Counted from the first letter of the stretch, positions 8,553-17,523 are shown. The stretch is DNA of 60,459 bases from Halobellus captivus (GCF_007655485.1 NZ_VJXQ01000001.1:580481-640939), one strand, 5' to 3'. A program made the numbers and translations. Notes: a model not told the origin generated them from the sequence alone.

Positions 8553-8646
8553 GCGGAGCCGACTCGTCGTCGCCGACGAGAACGGGGTCCTCGTATCACA
8601 GTCGACGCCGATTCAGCTGTTGGCTCGGGAACACGGGAAGTCAAAT

Positions 8647-8724
8647 TGAGTGCGTGGACGTCGAAGTGGACGCGTAGCTATGTAGTGGGCACGTGGCTGT
8701 TGTAGTGAGTGCGTGGACGTCGAA
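8647..8724. repeat. 19-nt perfect direct repeat in the HTH/psmA gap
   Basis: TGAGTGCGTGGACGTCGAA occurs at 8647-8665 and again at 8706-8724, 59 bp apart start to start, in the 247-bp gap between convergent genes. No coding frame covers the repeats. It may be a duplication relic. Confidence 0.7.
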
Positions 8725-8799
8725 CCACGGCGGTTCTGGGTGGATTAAAGAAACAGACGGAGCGGAGCGTCGTGAACGGGGATGCCGCCTCGTAGCGGT

Positions 8800-9576
8800 T
8801 TACTCCTCGTCGCCGTCAGCGTCTTCGCCGTCCTCGTCGTCCTCGGTGGGTTCGAGGTCGTTGTCGGCGATGTAGGTGGCGATCTCGTCGTTCGTGAGTT
8901 CGACGAACGCCTCCGTTTCGGTCGACACCGTCGCGACGTCGACGCCATCGGACGCGAGCTCGTCGTCGTTCGTCGACGCGATGGCGCGAAGCGCGAGTCC
9001 GACGCCCTCATCGAGCGTCAGGTCGTCGGCGAAGTTCTCCTCGAGGTGGTCTTGGAGGTCGCCGCGGTCCGCGCCGATCGAGACCGCCTTCCACTCGTAG
9101 GGCGTGCCCGAGGGATCGGTCTCGTAGAGCCGCGGTTCGCCGTTCTCGATGCCGCCGATGAGCAACGCGACGCCGAACGGGCGCGCGCCGCCGACTTGGG
9201 TGTACTGCTGGATGTGGTCGGTGACGTTCTTCGTCAGCGTCTCGATGCCGATCGCCTCACCGTAGCGGAGGTGGTTAACCTGCGCCTGACGCCGCGCGAA
9301 GTCGATCAGCTGTCTCGCGTCGGCGACGTGACCCGCCGAGGCGATGCCAGCGTGGTCGTCCGCCTTGTGGATCTTCTCGACGCTCGTCGGTTCCATAAGC
9401 GGCGAGCGCGAGCGCTTGTCGGCCGCGAGGACGACTCCCTCGGGTGTTCGGACGCCGATGCTCGCGGTCCCTCGCTTGACTGCCTCTCTGGCATACTCCA
9501 CCTGGTAGAGGCGACCGTCGGGCGAGAAGATCGTGATTCCACGGTCGTATGCCTGCTGTTGGGCTTGTCCCTGCAT
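8800..9576 (-). CDS. psmA: Proteasome subunit alpha
   Basis: A 258-residue alpha-type subunit of the 20S proteasome. The start MQGQAQQQAYDRG is followed by the alpha signature ITIFSPDGRLYQVEYA, whose N-terminal helix gates the pore and docks PAN/Cdc48 ATPases. Later motifs include VLAADKRS and the RPFGVALLIGG segment. The C-terminal tail is strongly acidic (EDDEDGEDADGDEE), as in haloarchaea. It lies four bases beyond the rnp2 stop in an operon with RNase P genes. A longer upstream frame is dismissed because it overlaps rnp2 in another frame. Confidence 0.96.
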   Translation of the reverse strand: MQGQAQQQAYDRGITIFSPDGRLYQVEYAREAVKRGTASIGVRTPEGVVLAADKRSRSPLMEPTSVEKIHKADDHAGIASAGHVADARQLIDFARRQAQVNHLRYGEAIGIETLTKNVTDHIQQYTQVGGARPFGVALLIGGIENGEPRLYETDPSGTPYEWKAVSIGADRGDLQDHLEENFADDLTLDEGVGLALRAIASTNDDELASDGVDVATVSTETEAFVELTNDEIATYIADNDLEPTEDDEDGEDADGDEE

Positions 9577-9580
9577 AGTA

Positions 9581-10060
9581 TCACTCGAAATCGAGCCGCG
9601 TCGCGCCCGCGAATCCCTCTTCGACCTCGACGTCGACGCGGGTGTCGCGGACGACGGCGGGGGTGGATTCGTTCTCGAACACGACGTCTCTCTGTTGTCC
9701 ATGTCCGGTCCGGCCGTTCAAATACCTTTCCTCACAGGCACGAACGGTGCCCGAAATCCCGCGGACGCGGACACCGACAGGGTGGCCGTCGATGCTGTCG
9801 AGCGCGGCGATGGCGGCGCGGGCCCGTTCCTCGGTGCCGCGGTGCGCGCGAACGATCGTCTCGCCGTCTCCCTCGGTGAAGTGAAACGAGAGCACGGTGA
9901 GGTCGGCCTCGGCGCTCCCTGCGTCGCCGTAGAGATTTTGCGCCGCGTACCACAGGTCGCGCTGAAACGACCCGCGATCGAGGTCGGCGTCGGGCCACGT
10001 CTCGATCCCCACCGCGAGATAGCGCCAGCGCGGCTGGAGGTGCTTCGGAAGGTGCTTCAT
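9581..10060 (-). CDS. rnp2: RNase P protein component 2 (Pop5 family)
   Basis: A 159-residue Pop5/Rpp14-family protein of archaeal RNase P, which removes 5' leaders from pre-tRNAs. It starts MKHLPKHLQPRWRYLAVGIE, typical of the family (short basic lead, then an RRM-like fold). It includes DLWYAAQNLYGDAGSAEADL and a GISGTVRACEERYL segment. Pop5 pairs with Rpp30 to activate the catalytic domain of the RNA, and the Rpp30 gene is two genes upstream in the same operon. Spacing is 3 bp from the methyltransferase and 4 bp to psmA, implying co-transcription. Confidence 0.9.
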   Translation of the reverse strand: MKHLPKHLQPRWRYLAVGIETWPDADLDRGSFQRDLWYAAQNLYGDAGSAEADLTVLSFHFTEGDGETIVRAHRGTEERARAAIAALDSIDGHPVGVRVRGISGTVRACEERYLNGRTGHGQQRDVVFENESTPAVVRDTRVDVEVEEGFAGATRLDFE

Positions 10061-10063
10061 CTC

Positions 10064-10834
10064 TCACTCCTCGCTCGCGTCCGTGTCACTGCCGTTCGAA
10101 TCCGTATCAGTGCTGTTCGCATCCGTGTCACCGCCGTTCGAATCCGTATCAGTGCCGTTTCCGTTCGTGTCAGCGTCGGTCGCATCCGACCCGGTTTCGG
10201 TCGCGACGTCGACCCGCTCGCTGGCGTCGCCGAAGCGCTCGGCGACGAGGACGCCGACCTGATCGTGAACGCGTTCGACGGCCGTGAGGGCGAACCCCTC
10301 GTCGGTCAGCGCGTCGACGAGTGTCCCCACGGTCGCAGGGTCGTCGACCTCGGGACTGTAGAACGGCTCGTCGGGGTCGGGCGCGCCGAAGAACATCACA
10401 TCTCCGAGGACGAACCGACGCGGGTTCAGGTCCGCGATCACGGCGATCGCCTCGCGCTTTTCGTCGTCGGAGAGGTGGTGCATCGCGAAGTTGGAGGTGA
10501 CAATGTTCACCGGGCCGTCGTAGTTGGGCTCGCGGAAGCTTCCCTCCCCGAACTCGACGTTCTCGATTCCCCCAGCTTCCGCTTTCGAGCGGGCCTCGTC
10601 GAGCATCCCGCCGCTGATGTCTCGGCCGATCACGCGCTCGGCGGTCGACGCGAGCGCGAGGGCGATCGCGCCGGTTCCGGTGCCGAGGTCGAGGACGACG
10701 TCCTCGGGGCCGGGGGCGGCGTGCTCGACGACGAGGTCGGCGCACGCGAGGTACTCCCTGGAATCTTGCTCGTCGTCGTACGACGACGCCAGCTCCGAGA
10801 AGCGCTCGGCGTGCTCGTCAATCGTCTTCTTCAT
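10064..10834 (-). CDS. SAM-dependent methyltransferase with repetitive Asn/Asp/Thr tail
   Basis: A 256-residue class I methyltransferase. Motif I is VVLDLGTGTGAIALALA near residue 47, with acidic motif II in ERVIGRDISGGMLD and a motif IV-like region TSNFAMHHLSD. The last 45 or so residues are low-complexity repeats of D, T, N, S and G encoded by an imperfect DNA repeat at 10073-10190. The start at 10834 overlaps the rnp3 end by 17 bp. An ATG at 10861 is also in frame. Its position between two RNase P genes hints at RNA or translation-related methylation, but the substrate is unknown. Nothing in the tail looks catalytic. Confidence 0.82.
   Translation of the reverse strand: MKKTIDEHAERFSELASSYDDEQDSREYLACADLVVEHAAPGPEDVVLDLGTGTGAIALALASTAERVIGRDISGGMLDEARSKAEAGGIENVEFGEGSFREPNYDGPVNIVTSNFAMHHLSDDEKREAIAVIADLNPRRFVLGDVMFFGAPDPDEPFYSPEVDDPATVGTLVDALTDEGFALTAVERVHDQVGVLVAERFGDASERVDVATETGSDATDADTNGNGTDTDSNGGDTDANSTDTDSNGSDTDASEE
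10073..10190. repeat. Imperfect repeat coding a Thr/Asp/Asn/Ser tail
   Basis: Units of about 30 bp alternate around CGTTCGAATCCGTATCAGTG and related variants. They encode repeats such as DTDSNGGDTDANST in the methyltransferase C-terminus. The TTCGAATCC units look like tRNA T-loops by chance only. Confidence 0.7.
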
Positions 10835-11570
10835 ACCGTCCCCGTTCGACGCCCGGGGCAATGAACGACTCGGACAGCCGCTCTCGGTTGCGAGCGACGA
10901 GTCGGTCCCACGCTTCGAGTCCCGCGCGGGTCCACTCCGCGCCGAGGCCGATCTCCTCGCCGACCGCCCCGAGCTCCCTGGGCGCTCGGAGCTTCAGGTG
11001 CGACGTCGGATTCGCGCTGACGACGTACGGCGCGTCGTAGTGATCGAGGAGCTGCTTCAGTTTCCGGAGTTTGCGCAGGTGGCGGACGCGGCGGCCGCCG
11101 CGGTCGCGGAGCACCGGCCCGAGGTTCACCTCGATCCGGACGTCGTTGTCGCGGGCGGCCTTCGCGAGCACGTGGTTGACGTCGCCGTCACCGTTTCCGT
11201 TGCCGTTTCGCCCGTTGGGACCGTTCCGGTCGTCGCCGTTCACCGTGCCCTCGAACGGCCGCGCGAGGACGTCGACGCGCGCCTGCTCGACGGCGAAGCG
11301 GTTCAGCGCGTTCGTCCCGCCCGCCACGATGACGACCGTGTGTTTCGTCCGAGCGTTGCCGACCGCGCCGCTGGCGTGCTGTGGGTCGGATGCGACGATT
11401 TCCGCGGCGTCGACGACATCGACAGAAAGCGACTCGCGGAGGCGTCCGTACTCGGGTGACGCGTCGTCCGCGCGGACGACCACGCCGTCGTACCCGTAGC
11501 GCTCGGCCGTCGCCGCGAAGCGGGCGGCCGTGCTGGCTCCGTCGGGGTAGGCGTGGACCGCCTCGTACAT
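10818..11570 (-). CDS. rnp3: RNase P protein component 3 (Rpp30 family)
   Basis: A 250-residue Rpp30/PHP-like TIM-barrel protein of RNase P. It starts MYEAVHAYPDGASTAARFAA and keeps the family segments YGYDGVVVRADD, RIEVNLGPVLR, LKQLLDHYDAPYVVSANPTSHL and the closing ELGAVGEEIGL. Around residues 108-130 there is a Gly/Asn-rich insertion (NGDDRNGPNGRNGNGNGDGD) lengthening a loop. It is the first gene of the operon rnp3 - methyltransferase - rnp2 - psmA and overlaps the second by 17 bp. This clustering of RNase P with proteasome genes is known in archaea. Confidence 0.9.
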   Translation of the reverse strand: MYEAVHAYPDGASTAARFAATAERYGYDGVVVRADDASPEYGRLRESLSVDVVDAAEIVASDPQHASGAVGNARTKHTVVIVAGGTNALNRFAVEQARVDVLARPFEGTVNGDDRNGPNGRNGNGNGDGDVNHVLAKAARDNDVRIEVNLGPVLRDRGGRRVRHLRKLRKLKQLLDHYDAPYVVSANPTSHLKLRAPRELGAVGEEIGLGAEWTRAGLEAWDRLVARNRERLSESFIAPGVERGRYEEDD

Positions 11571-11662
11571 ACTGGGGAGAACTCTCCGGGCGCGTATGGC
11601 AGTTACGGTCGTGGGACCGACGGTCGGCTACGCCCCGGAACGCCACGCTTCGTCAGGCGTTG

Positions 11663-12787
11663 TCACGCTCCGCCGACCAGTCGGTCCGTCGCGTCCGTCA
11701 GCGCCGCGGCCGCGCGTCGGACGTCGGCGACGTCGACGTACTCGCGGTCGGCGTGCGCGACGGCCCCCTCGTCGTCGGCGAGGACGCCCGGCCCGAACAC
11801 GACGACCGGCGCGGGAGAGAAGTACGACGCCTCGGTCGCGGCCGAGAAGGGCCGCACGACGCCCGAGCCGCCCGCCCGCTCCGATGCCGTGGCGAGCGTG
11901 CGCACGAGTTCGTGAGATCCGTCGGTCGCGAACGCTTCGAGGAACGGCGTCGGCCGCTCAGTGAGATCGAAGGCGACGCCGACGTCCTCGGAAACGGTCT
12001 TGCGGACCGCCGTTTCGAGTTCCGTTCTGAACCCCTCGGCCGTCTCGGGCGGGACGCTCCGTCGATCGAGAACGAGCTCGCAGCGCGCTGGGACCTGATT
12101 GGTCGACTCGCCGCCGGAGACGACAGTCGGCGTCAGCGACGCCGAGCCGAGCTGCGGGTGTGATTCGCGGCCCGCGTCGAACGTCCGAATCGAGGCGAGT
12201 GCGCCCTCCAGCCCGGCGATCGCGTTGACGCCCGAATCTGCCTCCGCCGCGTGTGCGGCCGAACCGGTGAGCGTCAGCGTCCCCTGGAAGCGGCCCTTCG
12301 CCGCGGGACAGACGTCGAGTCCGGTCGGCTCGCCGACGACGTACAGGTCCGCGTCGAGGTCGAGGGCGGCCGCCCCCGTCGAGAGCAGTTCCTCGTCGGG
12401 CGTCACCGCGAGCGTCACGCGGGCGTCCTCGCGCGGTTCGACGGCGAAAAAGGCGGCGAGAATCGACGCGAGCGGCCCCTTCGCGTCGCAAGATCCCCGG
12501 CCGTGGATGCGGACGAGGTGGCCGTCGACCTGTTCGCGCTCGAACGGAACGTGCGGCGAGACCGTGTCGATGTGCGTGTTGAAGACGAGGTGCGTTTCGG
12601 GGTCGGCCGCGCCCTTGGACGCCAGCGTGTTTCCGGCGTCGTCGACGCGGGCGTGGATCCCCTGGGATTCGATCGTCTCGACGAGGAACTCGCGCATCTC
12701 GTCGACGTCGTCGTTCGAGGCGATCGGAACGGCCGCTTCGAGGAAGGAAACCGCGTCGAACGCCGACGCTTCGACGGTTCCGGACAT
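11663..12787 (-). CDS. dapE: Succinyl-diaminopimelate desuccinylase (M20 family)
   Basis: A 374-residue M20 metallopeptidase-type enzyme. Metal-site segments are VFNTHIDTVSPH (His and Asp), GRGSCDAKGPLASILAA (bridging Asp) and TPDEELLSTGA (catalytic Glu). The segment GSAAHAAEADSGVNAIAG belongs to the dimerisation domain. It releases succinate from N-succinyl-LL-DAP, and its place as the last gene of a complete dap operon makes this function more likely than other M20 activities. It follows dapF with no gap. Confidence 0.9.
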   Translation of the reverse strand: MSGTVEASAFDAVSFLEAAVPIASNDDVDEMREFLVETIESQGIHARVDDAGNTLASKGAADPETHLVFNTHIDTVSPHVPFEREQVDGHLVRIHGRGSCDAKGPLASILAAFFAVEPREDARVTLAVTPDEELLSTGAAALDLDADLYVVGEPTGLDVCPAAKGRFQGTLTLTGSAAHAAEADSGVNAIAGLEGALASIRTFDAGRESHPQLGSASLTPTVVSGGESTNQVPARCELVLDRRSVPPETAEGFRTELETAVRKTVSEDVGVAFDLTERPTPFLEAFATDGSHELVRTLATASERAGGSGVVRPFSAATEASYFSPAPVVVFGPGVLADDEGAVAHADREYVDVADVRRAAAALTDATDRLVGGA

Positions 12788-13678
12788 CTAGATCGACCGC
12801 ATTACCGTGTCGAGCTCGCCGACGAACTCCCGTTCGGCGGGTCCGGCGAGCGTCGCGGACTCGCCGTCGGGGACGGTGATCCGAAGGTCGCCGCCCGGCG
12901 GGCTGACGGTCACCGTCTCGTCGCCGTCGACGAGGCCGAGCCGCTTTGCGACCGCTGCGACGGCGACCGCGCCGGTGCCGCAGGAGCGCGTCTCGCCCTC
13001 GACGCCGCGTTCGTACGTTCGCTGGCGGAAGCGGGGGGCACCTTCTGCGTTGGTGTCGGTGTCGACCCGTGAGGCGATCGTGACGTTCGCTCCCTCCGGG
13101 AAGACGTCCGCGTGCCGAATCGCGGGCGCGACGGCTTCGAGATCCACGTCGTCGACGTCGTCGACGATGGCGACCGCGTGCGGGACGCCCGTGTTCACCG
13201 CCGTGACGACGAGGTCCCCGACGTTTTCCTCGGTCAACTCAGTCTCACGCGCAAGCGGTACATCCCGCGGTGCAAACCTCGGGACGCCCATCTCGATAGT
13301 GACGTCGTCGCCGTCGACGACCGCGCGTCTGGTCCCCGCGGGCGTATCGATCATCAGTTCCGTCGATCCCGTGCGTTCCGCCGCCCACGCGGCGGCGACG
13401 CGCGCGCCGTTGCCGCACATCGCGGCGACGGAGCCGTCCGGTTGGACGAGCGTCATCACGACTCGCGGCGGCGAGTAACGGGCCTCCAGCGCCAGAAAGA
13501 GCACGCCGTCCGCGCCCGTTCGCGACGAGGCCTCGTGGTCGACGCCGGTCTCGCGGTCGCAGTGCGTCGTCGCGAACGCGGGTCGGTCGGGGATCGATTC
13601 GACGGCATCGACGACGATGAAGTCGTTGCCGGTGCCGTGGTACTTCTCTACTGCTACTCTGTCGTGCTGTACGCTCAT
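12788..13678 (-). CDS. dapF: Diaminopimelate epimerase
   Basis: A 296-residue PLP-independent epimerase that converts LL-DAP to meso-DAP. The two catalytic cysteines are visible in MCGNGARVAA and RSCGTGAVAVAA. The start region KYHGTGNDFIVVDA is diagnostic. Length is slightly over the usual 275-285. It overlaps lysA by 4 bp and abuts dapE. The two symmetric halves of the fold are both complete, so it should be active. Confidence 0.95.
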   Translation of the reverse strand: MSVQHDRVAVEKYHGTGNDFIVVDAVESIPDRPAFATTHCDRETGVDHEASSRTGADGVLFLALEARYSPPRVVMTLVQPDGSVAAMCGNGARVAAAWAAERTGSTELMIDTPAGTRRAVVDGDDVTIEMGVPRFAPRDVPLARETELTEENVGDLVVTAVNTGVPHAVAIVDDVDDVDLEAVAPAIRHADVFPEGANVTIASRVDTDTNAEGAPRFRQRTYERGVEGETRSCGTGAVAVAAVAKRLGLVDGDETVTVSPPGGDLRITVPDGESATLAGPAEREFVGELDTVMRSI

Positions 13679-14922
13679 TGTTCCAGTGCGGTCAGGTCAG
13701 TCAGGGTCTCTCGCCGTCGGGCGAGAACGACGGTCGTGCCGGACAACGCGACTTCCGCGGGCCGCGGCCGGGAGTTGTAGGTGCTCGACATCTCGTATCC
13801 GTACGCGCCCGCGTTCCCGATGGCCAGGATATCCCCCCGGTCGGGACGCGAGAGCGATCTGTGTTCACACAGTACGTCCGCGGACTCACATATAGGTCCC
13901 GCTACCGTCGCGTCGATCTGTTCGGCGTCCTCGGGGGCCGAGAGGTTCCGTATCGCGTGATACGCGTCGTACATCGCCGGGCGGAGCAACGTCGTCATTC
14001 CGGCGTCGACGCCGACGACCGTGGCGTCGCGCGCGCGCTTGACCGTGTTGACCGTCGTCAGGAGGACGCCCGCGTCGGCGACGACGTATCGGCCGGGTTC
14101 GATCGACAGCGTCGCGTCGAGGTTTCCGAGCGCCTCGCGGGTCGCCTCCGCCACGGCTTCCAGGTCCAGCGGCGGTTCCTCCTCGCGATACGGGACGCCG
14201 AACCCGCCGCCGACGTCGACGAATTCGAGCGACCCGACGCGGGATTCGATTTCCCGACAAAGGTCGCCCATTCGGCTCACCAGTTCGCGGTGCGCCGAGA
14301 GGTCGTCGCCGGAGATGCCGCTCCCGGCGTGGGCGTGGACGCCGACGAGGTCGAACTCCTCGGCCCACCGGGCGGCGAGATCGGCGACGCGCTCGATCGG
14401 AATCCCGAATTTCGCGTTCGCGCCGGTGCTGACCTTCTCGTGGTGGCCCGCGCCGACGCCCGGGTTCGCGCGGATACAGAGCCGCCCGTCGAAGCCGCGC
14501 TCGCGGAGTCTGTCGACCGTGTCCTCGGCGCCGACGGTGATCGTCAGTTCGGGGTGCTCGCGCCACCGCGCGGTCACGAGATCGAGGTCGCGGTCGGGCG
14601 GGTTGACCGCCGTGTACTGGATTCGGTCGCCGGTGAATCCGGCGTCGAACGCGCGTTCGACCTCACCGGCGGAGGCGCACTCGATTCCGAGCCCAGCCTC
14701 GCGGACCGATCGCAGCACGGGCTGGCCGGTGTGCGCCTTCGCGGCGTAGCGAACGTCCGCGTCGGGGAACGCCGCCCGCAGTCGCGCGCAGTTCTCCGTT
14801 ATCCTCCGACGGTCGACGACGTAGAGCGGAGTCTCGTACTCCTCGGCGAGCGCGACGAGTCGGTCATCGTTCCACTCGTCGAGGCGGCGGATCTCCGACC
14901 CGCCGTCGCCGCCCCCGCTCAT
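13675..14922 (-). CDS. lysA: Diaminopimelate decarboxylase
   Basis: A 415-residue fold-III PLP enzyme making lysine from meso-DAP. The PLP lysine lies in VRYAAKAHTGQPVL, the HAHAGSGISG loop follows near residue 196, and the glycine-rich phosphate loop is FVDVGGGFGVPY. C-terminal substrate residues lie in GPICESADVL, including the cysteine contributed across the dimer. It overlaps dapD by 4 bp and dapF by 4 bp, so translation is probably coupled. Confidence 0.95.
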   Translation of the reverse strand: MSGGGDGGSEIRRLDEWNDDRLVALAEEYETPLYVVDRRRITENCARLRAAFPDADVRYAAKAHTGQPVLRSVREAGLGIECASAGEVERAFDAGFTGDRIQYTAVNPPDRDLDLVTARWREHPELTITVGAEDTVDRLRERGFDGRLCIRANPGVGAGHHEKVSTGANAKFGIPIERVADLAARWAEEFDLVGVHAHAGSGISGDDLSAHRELVSRMGDLCREIESRVGSLEFVDVGGGFGVPYREEEPPLDLEAVAEATREALGNLDATLSIEPGRYVVADAGVLLTTVNTVKRARDATVVGVDAGMTTLLRPAMYDAYHAIRNLSAPEDAEQIDATVAGPICESADVLCEHRSLSRPDRGDILAIGNAGAYGYEMSSTYNSRPRPAEVALSGTTVVLARRRETLTDLTALEQ

Positions 14923-15764
14923 TCCCGCAGCGCCTCCTCGCGGCGGGTCTTATCGAGCGTGTCGTCCTCGATATCGAGCGCGACGACCGCGGGCTTGTAC
15001 GCGCCCGACTCGAAGAGGTCGTGATCGCCCAGCGAGGACTCGACGTAGCGGGTGAACGCGCGGCGGTCGGATGGGAGATGACCGTAGATGACCTCCTCCT
15101 CGACGAGGTCGTAGACGGGGATCCGCGGGCTCAAGAGCGTGTTCTCGCCGACGATCGTGTTCTCGCCGACGTGGAACCCGGAGGTGACGCGGCAGCCCGC
15201 GCCCAGCGAGACGCCGTCCTCGACGATCACAGGCGCGTCCTCGACGGGTTCGAGCACGCCGCCGATCAGCGTGTTCGCGCCGAGCTTCACGCCCTCGCCG
15301 AGCTGCGCGCAGGATCCGACCGTGTCACAGGAGTCGACGAGCGTGCCGTCGCCGACGTGCGCGCCGACGTTGACGAACGAGGGTGACATCATAATGCAAT
15401 CGGAGCCGAGGTACGCGCCGCGGCGGATCACGGTCCCGTCCGGCGTGTTCCGCGTTCCGCGGCCACCGAGGTCGGTCGTCGAGCGGAGCGGCAGCACGTC
15501 GTAGTAGGTGACGTCGCCGTACTCGCGGGGGAGCGTCTCGCGCAGGCTGAAGTTGAGGAGGATGCCGCGCTTGACCCACTCGTTGACGACCCAGCCGTCC
15601 GGGCCGCTGTCTCCCACCTGCTCGGCCGCCCGCACGTCGCCCGTTTCGAGGGCTTCGAGGAAGGCGTCGAGCGTCGAGCGCGCGGCGGACCCCGCACTCG
15701 CGGCGTCGACGTCGTCGTCCTGATAGCGCTGCCACAGATCGTCAACCTCGGATTCTAAACTCAT
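14919..15764 (-). CDS. dapD: Tetrahydrodipicolinate N-succinyltransferase
   Basis: A 281-residue left-handed beta-helix acyltransferase. Hexapeptide-type repeats run from about residue 115 (GTVIRRGAYLGSDCIMMSPS, then FVNVGAHVGDGTLVDSCDTV) to IVEDGVSLGAGCRVTSG. It transfers succinyl from succinyl-CoA to tetrahydrodipicolinate, showing that this organism uses the succinylase branch of the DAP pathway. It overlaps dapB and lysA by 4 bp each. The partner aminotransferase (DapC activity) is not in the window. Confidence 0.94.
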   Translation of the reverse strand: MSLESEVDDLWQRYQDDDVDAASAGSAARSTLDAFLEALETGDVRAAEQVGDSGPDGWVVNEWVKRGILLNFSLRETLPREYGDVTYYDVLPLRSTTDLGGRGTRNTPDGTVIRRGAYLGSDCIMMSPSFVNVGAHVGDGTLVDSCDTVGSCAQLGEGVKLGANTLIGGVLEPVEDAPVIVEDGVSLGAGCRVTSGFHVGENTIVGENTLLSPRIPVYDLVEEEVIYGHLPSDRRAFTRYVESSLGDHDLFESGAYKPAVVALDIEDDTLDKTRREEALRE

Positions 15765-16609
15765 CGTGAATCAGTATCCCCGTCGTCGCCGTCATCGTCT
15801 GCGTCTAAGACTTCGTCGAAATCGTACCGACCCGCGTCGCGGCCGGACAGCCACGCCGCGGCGTCGAGCGCACCCGCGGCGAAGATCCCGCGCGATCCGG
15901 CGCGGTGCGTCAATTCGACCACTTCCTCGTTTCCGGCCAAGAGGACCTCGTGCTCGCCGGTCACGTCGCCCGCCCGTCGCGCGTGGACGCCGATCTCGTC
16001 GCCCTCCCGGGGCTGGTCGCCGACGCGACCGTGGACGCGCTCGGCGTCGCTCGCGGCGCCGCCACCGCCCGCTCCGCGCGCGGCATCGATGTCGTCGAGG
16101 ATCGAAAGCGCGGTGCCCGAGGGCGCGTCGCGCTTGCCGTTGTGGTGCGTCTCCGTCACCTCGATGTCGTAGCCGGGGAGCGCCGAGACCGCCTCGCTGA
16201 CCGCGCGGCGGAGCGCCGCGACGCCGCGGGAGAAGTTCGACGCGCGCAGGAACGGGACGTCGCTCGCGACCGCATCGAGCGCGTCTTCGCCCGCGTCCTC
16301 GTAGCCCGTGGTTCCGACGACGACCGCGACGCCGTTGTCCGCAGCCGCGCGGAGGTACTCGACGCTGGCCTCGGGGACGGTGAAGTCGACGAGGACGTCG
16401 ACAGCGTGCTCGTCGATCGCCGCGCCGAGTTCGTCGTCCGCGACGATCGCGTCCGGCGCGTTCGGTGCGTCGCCGCTCGGAACGTCCTCGGGCGTTCGGC
16501 TCGCCGCGAGCACGAATCCGACGTCGTCGCGGTCGGCCGCGGCGGCGAGCAGTTCACCGCCCATTCGGCCGCTCGCGCCGGTGATCGCGACGGTGAGGCC
16601 GCCGCCCAT
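15761..16609 (-). CDS. dapB: 4-hydroxy-tetrahydrodipicolinate reductase
   Basis: A 282-residue NAD(P)H-dependent reductase. The Rossmann start is VAITGASGRMGGELLAAA. The catalytic segment EVTETHHNGKRDAPSGTA carries the conserved histidines and lysine of the family. FLRASNFSRGVAALRRAV and the closing GRYDFDEVLD are also typical. An acidic tail with DDDGDDGDTD reflects haloadaptation. The ATG shares one base with the dapA stop. Confidence 0.95.
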   Translation of the reverse strand: MGGGLTVAITGASGRMGGELLAAAADRDDVGFVLAASRTPEDVPSGDAPNAPDAIVADDELGAAIDEHAVDVLVDFTVPEASVEYLRAAADNGVAVVVGTTGYEDAGEDALDAVASDVPFLRASNFSRGVAALRRAVSEAVSALPGYDIEVTETHHNGKRDAPSGTALSILDDIDAARGAGGGGAASDAERVHGRVGDQPREGDEIGVHARRAGDVTGEHEVLLAGNEEVVELTHRAGSRGIFAAGALDAAAWLSGRDAGRYDFDEVLDADDDGDDGDTDSR

Positions 16610-17523
16610 CAGACGGCCTCCGTCGCCTCGGGGAGGTCGCTCGCCTCGAGGTCGGCGAGGATGCGTTCGAGTTCTTCGCGATTCGCCGCCTCGATTTCGG
16701 TCAACGGTGGTCGGAGGGCACCGGAGTTGTGACCCCGGATCTCCATCGCCGCCTTCACCGGGATCGGGTTGGTCTCGACGAAGAGCTGTCGGAACAGCGG
16801 CGAGAGCTCGAAATGAAGCTCGCGGGCGCGTTCGAGGTCGCCGTCGAGCGCGGCGTCGACGAGCGCGACGTTGCGCTCGGGTTCGACGTTGCCCGCGACG
16901 GAAATGACGCCGCGACCGCCGAGCGAGCAGATCGGCAGCGTCAGCGCGTCGTCGCCGGAGAGCACCGCGAGATCCTCCTCGCGGGTGTACTCGATAACCT
17001 CGGAGATCTGTGCGACGTCGCCGCTAGCGGCCTTGTACGCCCGAACGTTCTCGTGCGATGCGAGGTCGGCGACCGTCTCCGGTTCGACGTTCTGGCCCGT
17101 CCGGCTCGGGACGTTGTAGACGATCTGCGGGAGGTCGACCTCGTCGGCGATCGTCCGGAAGTGCTCGTAGAGGCCCGCCTGCTCGGGCTTGTTGTAATAC
17201 GGAGAGATGAGAAGCAGCGCGTCCGCGCCCGCGTCGGCCGCGCGCTGTGAGAGGTTCAGCGCCTCGCGTGTCGAGTTCGACCCCGACCCCGCGACGACGG
17301 GGACGTCGTCGACAGCCTCGACGACTGTCTCGACGACCTCGATGTGTTCGTCGTGCGTGAGCGTCGCGCTTTCGCCGGTCGATCCGGCGGGAACGAGTCC
17401 GGCGACGCCAGCGGATTCGAGCCGCTGCGCGTCTGCTGCGAGCGTTTCGTGGTCGATTTCGCCATCCTGGTCGAACGGCGTGGTCATCGCGGGGAACACG
17501 CCGGTGAAGTCGATCTGTGTCAT
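16609..17523 (-). CDS. dapA: 4-hydroxy-tetrahydrodipicolinate synthase
   Basis: A 304-residue TIM-barrel aldolase condensing pyruvate and aspartate semialdehyde, the entry step of the pathway. The Schiff-base lysine is in VRAYKAASGDVAQI, the catalytic tyrosine in IVYNVPSRTGQN, and the substrate loop is VPAGSTGESATLTHDE. It is the first gene of dapA-dapB-dapD-lysA-dapF-dapE. Just upstream are two copies of a 10-nt direct repeat (17527-17560) that could be an operator for end-product control (inference). Confidence 0.95.
   Translation of the reverse strand: MTQIDFTGVFPAMTTPFDQDGEIDHETLAADAQRLESAGVAGLVPAGSTGESATLTHDEHIEVVETVVEAVDDVPVVAGSGSNSTREALNLSQRAADAGADALLLISPYYNKPEQAGLYEHFRTIADEVDLPQIVYNVPSRTGQNVEPETVADLASHENVRAYKAASGDVAQISEVIEYTREEDLAVLSGDDALTLPICSLGGRGVISVAGNVEPERNVALVDAALDGDLERARELHFELSPLFRQLFVETNPIPVKAAMEIRGHNSGALRPPLTEIEAANREELERILADLEASDLPEATEAV

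Noticed and set aside
10073-10190. TTCGAATCC units resembling tRNA T-loops
   Set aside because: They recur as codon repeats in the methyltransferase tail, and no acceptor stem or anticodon arm surrounds them.
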